Shown here piece after piece: positions 7,974 to 11,231 of a DNA stretch of 11,231 nucleotides. Each line of letters begins with the position of its first letter. Positions within the stretch are counted from its first letter, which is position 1. The notes beneath the pieces are model-generated. The model ran no database searches and had not been told where the DNA came from. It saw nothing but the letters and a program-made list of their open reading frames with translations. The translations under genes and the position numbers were made by a program. The stretch comes from Gammaproteobacteria bacterium (lineage in GTDB: Bacteria; Pseudomonadota; Gammaproteobacteria; Eutrophobiales; Eutrophobiaceae), in NCBI GenBank assembly GCA_003645215.1, contig QNEM01000041.1, positions 1-11,231 on the forward strand. The letters are read 5' to 3'.

Positions 7974-9002
7974 ATGATATCAATGAACATTGCCGAGATT
8001 ACATTAATTGGTTTTGTTGCATTGGTTTTGACGCTATTGCTTACGCCACTTTCTATGAAATTAGCACTTACTGTGGGTGCCATAGATGTTCCTGATGAGC
8101 GTAAATTACATGATGCCAACATCCCGTGTCTTGGGGGGCTTGCTTTTGCCATTTCGTTTGGTGTCAGTTGTCTAATATTTTTACCGCTAGATTCGATTCT
8201 CAGCGGTCTGTTAATTGGCCTGGTGATTATCACGATAACCGGTTTAGCCGATGATATCTGGCACATACGACCAGCCTTAAAATTCGCTGGTGAGATTATT
8301 GCGTCCCTGGTATTCATATTTTATGGTGGGACGGAGTTAACAAGTTTTGGTGATCTGATCGGGATTGGGCCAATAGAAACAGGAATATTTGCAGTGCCGA
8401 TCACTGTTTTTTGCATGATCGGTGTAATGAATGCGATAAATCTGGTGGATGGCCTGGATGGACTCGCGGGAGGATTAAGTGCCATAGCCTGTCTTTTCCT
8501 CGGCTATTTTTCACTGCAATCAGGACAGTGGTTGAATCTGGCCCTGTCAGTCGCATTGCTCGGTTGTCTTCTTGGTTTTCTATATTTTAATACTTATCCT
8601 GCAAAGGTATTTATGGGGGATACAGGCAGTTTGGTATTGGGTTATATATTGTCATCTATCTGTGTGCTTTCCCAAAAACTTGATGCTGATATCCCCATCG
8701 CACCTATCAGTATGGCCTTGATACTCGCTTTGCCTATTGCAGATACACTATGGGTAATGACGAATCGAGTATGTCGAGGTAAAAGCCCATTCACACCTGA
8801 TAATACCCATCTTCACCATGATCTACTAACACTCGATTTGCCACACTCTGCTATTGTCTATGTCCTATATGGATGTATGTTCATTTGTGGTTTTTTAGCT
8901 GTATTGATGCAATCAATGGATGAATGGCTTCAGTTCGCCATAGGCACGGGATTCATTATTTCCGTGTACGTGATAGTGGCTGTGTTTCAACGAAGGGGCT
9001 GA
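7974..9002 (+). CDS. WecA/MraY-family undecaprenyl-phosphate sugar-1-phosphate transferase
   Basis: 342 residues, about ten to eleven hydrophobic membrane segments. Family motifs are in order: DVPDERKLH (38-46), GLADD (90-94, Mg-binding Asp pair), NLVDGLDGLAGG (156-167, with catalytic Asp), FMGDTGS (213-219) and the cytoplasmic HLHH (279-282). These enzymes move a HexNAc-1-phosphate from a UDP-sugar to undecaprenyl phosphate on the inner face of the membrane, the first step in many O-antigen, enterobacterial-common-antigen and exopolysaccharide pathways. The HLHH and length fit the WecA/TagO branch rather than MraY; the exact sugar cannot be told. The ATG follows the kinase stop codon with no gap and has no ribosome site of its own, so translation is probably coupled; Met4 at 7983 is an alternative start. 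Confidence 0.9.
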   Translation: MISMNIAEITLIGFVALVLTLLLTPLSMKLALTVGAIDVPDERKLHDANIPCLGGLAFAISFGVSCLIFLPLDSILSGLLIGLVIITITGLADDIWHIRPALKFAGEIIASLVFIFYGGTELTSFGDLIGIGPIETGIFAVPITVFCMIGVMNAINLVDGLDGLAGGLSAIACLFLGYFSLQSGQWLNLALSVALLGCLLGFLYFNTYPAKVFMGDTGSLVLGYILSSICVLSQKLDADIPIAPISMALILALPIADTLWVMTNRVCRGKSPFTPDNTHLHHDLLTLDLPHSAIVYVLYGCMFICGFLAVLMQSMDEWLQFAIGTGFIISVYVIVAVFQRRG

Positions 9003-9298
9003 TTTCTTTCAGCCTGATGATAATTCGTATGAAAATACTGGTAGTTGATTGGTTAATTCCTCTTTTCATGGCGAAAATGCGAATTGCATCATAGAGTTAG
9101 GTAATCAAGCGATGCTAGTCTCTGTTTCCCGAATAGGTCGATGACACACTCAAAAAGTTAGGGATTGTCAGTGAATACTAACGGAAATATAATACCGACA
9201 GATACCTGTAAATCGCAAATTGATCAACCGGATTTTACACAAGATCAAAATAGACATTAATTCCTTTAATATTAATTAGTTAACTATTATTTCAATAA

Positions 9299-9327
9299 TT
9301 GACATTAGATATAAATTCATCTAGATT
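9299..9327 (+). promoter_or_regulatory. sigma70-like promoter upstream of the beta-barrel gene
   Basis: A perfect -35 box TTGACA (9299-9304) is followed by a 17-nt spacer and a -10 box TAGATT (9322-9327, 4 of 6 matches to TATAAT). The region around it is AT-rich. Transcription would start near 9334, just before the first hairpin, giving a 5' leader of about 115 nt. TATAAA at 9310-9315 is present but too close to this -35 box. Confidence 0.55.
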
Positions 9328-9337
9328 CCCAACATCG

Positions 9338-9424
9338 GAGTGGTGTGCCTGTGGTTTGTGCAGGGGACCATTCTTTATGCCGTGTCACAACACGATAAAG
9401 CAGGCGAAGTAATCTTTAAATTAC
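9338..9424 (+). ncRNA. Structured 5' leader with three tandem hairpins (unidentified regulatory RNA candidate)
   Basis: Hairpin 1 pairs GAGTGGT (9338-9344) with ACCATTC (9367-9373, one G-U pair), with an inner CCTG/CAGG helix (9348-9351/9361-9364). Hairpin 2 pairs TTTAT (9374-9378) with ATAAA (9395-9399) and, past a GC bulge, CGTGT with ACACG around a CACA loop (9381-9394). Hairpin 3 pairs GTAAT (9409-9413) with ATTAC (9420-9424). They sit between the predicted transcription start and the start codon. I do not recognise a known riboswitch; the c-di-GMP-I core was looked for and is not there. Confidence 0.45.
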
Positions 9425-9448
9425 GATGAGATATATGGGAAATTTAAA

Positions 9449-10684
9449 TTGCATCGAAAGTTGACGAGGTCGAGAAACCTGGTTATTTCCATTGTGCTCT
9501 GCGGAGTCACAGGGTCTGCACTCGCCATTGATAAATCTTATTCTACAAAGGATGGGGTGGGGGGTGATATCAAGATTGCTGGAATCACTGCATATCCCAG
9601 CATGAAGATCATTACTCGTCACGATGATAATATATACGAGTCTGCCGCAAACGAAAAATCCTCTCCTATAGTCATTGTTAAACCTGCGGTTAAGCTTCTA
9701 TTGGAAGACAATATCAAAACATTGACGCTGGACTATGATATTGAAGTTGGTACCTATACCGATAGTAGTAGAGATAATTATACAGACCAGAAGCTACTTG
9801 GCATTTTCGAATTTCTCCCAACAACCAAACTCAAGATGGCGCTACGTGTTGAATATCTGGATGAGCACGATCCTCGTGGTACAGCACGAACCGAAGGGAT
9901 CGGTGGGATTAACCCACTGAACCTGGATCCGGATGAATGGCATTCCTACGGTATTGGTGGGCTGGTCAGCTATGGCTCACCTAATGCGACAGGGCGTATT
10001 GAGCTAGCGACTGATTATGTCACAAAAGACTACGATAATAATCGGCTGTTCACTGCTGATCGTGACCGCGATGACTTCCATCTACGAGGTACTTTTTACT
10101 ACAGGATACGGCCTAAAACACGATTATTATTTGAAGTAAGACGAAGAACTTTTGATTATGAAAATGATCCTGTCGGTGCTCCGTCTCTGGACAGTACTGA
10201 ACGGGATTATCTGTTTGGTATAGATTGGGAGAGAACCGCCAAAACAACGGGATATGTCAAATTAGGTTACAGGGAGAAAGATTTTGATTCGGATTTGCGA
10301 AGTGATTCTGGTAATTTTGCATGGGAATCTGGTACCCGATGGAGACCCAGAACATATTCGACGGTGGATTTGAGCACTGCGCGAAGAACAGATGAAACCA
10401 ATGGTATTGGTGATTCCATTGAAGTAAGTGAATATAAAGTTTCATGGAAACATGACTGGCGTGACCATATAAGCAGCAGTATTCACTTCCTCTATAGTGA
10501 TGATGAATATGAAGCCTCTATTCGTGAAGACACCAGGTTGAGAGCTGGTATAAATCTTAATTACAAATGGCGTCGTTGGGCCAAAATAAGCGCGGGATAT
10601 CGATATGAGGAACGTGATTCAGATGTAAATTTATTTGATTACGAGCAAAATATATTTGACCTCACACTTGATTTAACACTTTAG
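9449..10684 (+). CDS. Outer-membrane beta-barrel protein (BBP2/EpsL-like)
   Basis: 411 residues. A signal peptide is clear: basic start (HRKLTRSR), hydrophobic core, and cleavage after SALA at residue 26. The mature part is rich in alternating polar/hydrophobic strands with Tyr, Arg and Asp, ending in paired beta strands (FDLTLDLTL), as in large outer-membrane barrels. The N-terminal segment YPSMKIITRHDDNIYES resembles the first strand of the putative beta-barrel porin 2 / EpsL proteins found in exopolysaccharide operons, where they may help export or attach the polymer. That role is inferred from family and from the WecA-type gene upstream. The start is TTG at 9449, with GGGA (9437-9440) 8 nt before it; a second TTG at 9461 is possible. 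It has its own likely promoter and leader. Confidence 0.8.
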   Translation: MHRKLTRSRNLVISIVLCGVTGSALAIDKSYSTKDGVGGDIKIAGITAYPSMKIITRHDDNIYESAANEKSSPIVIVKPAVKLLLEDNIKTLTLDYDIEVGTYTDSSRDNYTDQKLLGIFEFLPTTKLKMALRVEYLDEHDPRGTARTEGIGGINPLNLDPDEWHSYGIGGLVSYGSPNATGRIELATDYVTKDYDNNRLFTADRDRDDFHLRGTFYYRIRPKTRLLFEVRRRTFDYENDPVGAPSLDSTERDYLFGIDWERTAKTTGYVKLGYREKDFDSDLRSDSGNFAWESGTRWRPRTYSTVDLSTARRTDETNGIGDSIEVSEYKVSWKHDWRDHISSSIHFLYSDDEYEASIREDTRLRAGINLNYKWRRWAKISAGYRYEERDSDVNLFDYEQNIFDLTLDLTL

Positions 10685-10951
10685 TATTAAATTTTTCTCT
10701 AAGATGACACACCCTTGTCATCCTATGCTCACCAGTAGCCAGGTAAAAGTTTATAATAACTTGGTTAGCTACGAAAGTAGCAACAAGGCAGAGCACACTA
10801 CAAATTGTCATTCGCGTATAAATGCCGTTCGAAATGAGAGTCTCTGTCTTGTCATTTGAGAGAGAAGCTGGACAGTTCAATAGGCATAAAAGCCTGCATA
10901 CAGGATGGCTAGCTGAGATCTCATCAGATTGAAGAGAGCGAGGTGAAGACA
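10685..10951 (+). ncRNA. Structured 5' non-coding region of IS110 element, bridge-RNA candidate
   Basis: 267 bp between the barrel gene and the transposase start, without a supportable gene. The strongest structure is a hairpin at 10760-10787: CTTGGTTAGCTAC and GTAGCAACAAG pair over 11 bp, with single-base bulges, around a GAAA tetraloop (10773-10776). Further pairs include AAATGA/TCATTT (10832-10837/10852-10857) and AGGC/GCCT (10882-10885/10892-10895). IS110-group elements encode a bridge RNA of roughly this size between their left end and the recombinase gene, starting with a stem-loop followed by target- and donor-binding loops. Position and fold fit, but I could not assign the loops or the element's left end. 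Confidence 0.5.
10703..10722 (+). repeat. Small inverted repeat after the beta-barrel gene
   Basis: GATGACA (10703-10709) and TGTCATC (10716-10722) form a 7-bp stem with a 6-nt loop, 19 nt after the stop codon. No T-run follows, so it is at best a weak terminator; it may instead mark an end of the adjacent IS110-type element. Confidence 0.4.
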
Positions 10952-11231
10952 ATGATCCAGTTTGTAGGGATTGATATATCCAAAGACACATTTGATTTTT
11001 ATTTTGAGCAAGCAGGTCGCGCGATGCAATGGCAGTTGCAACAAAGCGAAGCGGATTATGAAACTTTTATCAAGCTTATCGGTTCTAGTCGATGTTGTGT
11101 GATGGAGGCAACCGGGAACTATCACTTGAAGTTAGTGAATTATCTACATCGGCATGATATTGAAGTGGTGGTAGAGAACCCGTTAAAAATCAAACGCTAT
11201 GGACAGATGAAGTTACAACGCGCAAAGACAG
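10952..11231 (+). CDS. IS110-family transposase, N-terminal part (cut by window end)
   Basis: The first 93 residues are visible. MIQFVGIDISKDTFD carries the first catalytic Asp (D8) of the DEDD RuvC-like domain; VMEATGNYH carries the Glu (E52); and QRAKT at the window edge precedes the place where family members have the D-x-x-D pair. The protein is a recombinase that, with a bridge RNA, inserts the element without typical terminal inverted repeats. The ATG has a GAGG ribosome site (10940-10943) 8 nt upstream. Nothing visible is broken, so the copy may be intact, but the rest lies outside the window. Confidence 0.93.
   Translation, partial: MIQFVGIDISKDTFDFYFEQAGRAMQWQLQQSEADYETFIKLIGSSRCCVMEATGNYHLKLVNYLHRHDIEVVVENPLKIKRYGQMKLQRAKT

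Larger units (their letters stand above)
9003..9448 (+). other. Intergenic region with promoter and structured leader for the beta-barrel gene
   Basis: 446 bp with no supportable gene. The first half holds only scattered short ORFs. From about 9200 the sequence becomes very AT-rich, leading into a sigma70-like promoter (9299-9327), then a more GC-rich stretch with three consecutive hairpins (9338-9424), then the TTG start at 9449. No clear terminator for the upstream transferase gene is seen. Confidence 0.6.

Noticed and set aside
9017..9094. Short ORF after the transferase gene with a start MKILVVDW at its second Met, reminiscent of glycosyltransferase N-termini
   Set aside because: Only 25 codons, no ribosome site, and the likeness rests on a common beta-strand pattern. 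It might be a gene remnant but cannot be supported.
9171..9260. GTG-started ORF of about 29 codons in the intergenic region
   Set aside because: Weak ribosome site, no recognisable motif, and composition like the AT-rich surroundings.
9338..9400. c-di-GMP-I riboswitch in the barrel-gene leader
   Set aside because: The conserved core (CACAGGGCAAACC) and tetraloop receptor are absent on either strand.
10662..10991. 109-codon minus-strand ORF over the barrel gene's end and the IS110 5' region
   Set aside because: No domain or ribosome site; it overlaps structured non-coding DNA and the transposase start, so it looks like chance.

Overview
The window reads as a surface/exopolysaccharide-type accessory region of a moderately AT-rich Gram-negative bacterium. 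A gammaproteobacterium is my best guess, from an outer-membrane barrel with signal peptide, a WecA-type initiating transferase, a large Ca-binding surface protein and an IS110 transposase. The exact taxon cannot be read from the sequence. All genes lie on the + strand.

Layout. (1) 1-3293: the 3' part of a large extracellular protein: LamG-like domain, cadherin/VCBS-like domain, seven FG-GAP blades with Ca-binding DxNGDG loops, then degenerate RTX-like repeats. (2) 3390-5297: an asparagine-synthetase-like protein whose glutaminase nucleophile Cys2 is Ser, as expected of a lasso-peptide cyclase (C protein). (3) 5309-5473: a 54-residue ORF, 11 nt after the cyclase and with a good Shine-Dalgarno, carrying the full lasso leader signature YxxPxLxxxGxxxxLTxG and a core beginning GG with Glu at core position 8. 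(4) 5636-6793: a PRMT-like methyltransferase with a possible PqqD-like tail. (5) 6806-6979: a 174-bp MITE-like element. (6) 7026-7973: an HprK-like kinase. (7) 7974-9002: a WecA/MraY-family sugar-phosphate transferase abutting the kinase. (8) 9003-9448: an intergenic region with a sigma70-like promoter and three consecutive hairpins. (9) 9449-10684: an outer-membrane beta-barrel protein. (10) 10685-11231: the left part of an IS110-family element with a structured, possibly bridge-RNA-coding, 5' region.

Main interpretation. Items 2, 3, 4 and 6 look like an undescribed or unusual lasso-peptide (RiPP) locus: cyclase, precursor, methyltransferase and kinase. The precursor ends in Ser, the residue phosphorylated by HprK-like tailoring kinases of the paeninodin type. 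The leader peptidase (B2) and a free-standing PqqD-like B1 are not in the window, so the pathway is incomplete here. Any link to the flanking polysaccharide genes is inference from proximity.
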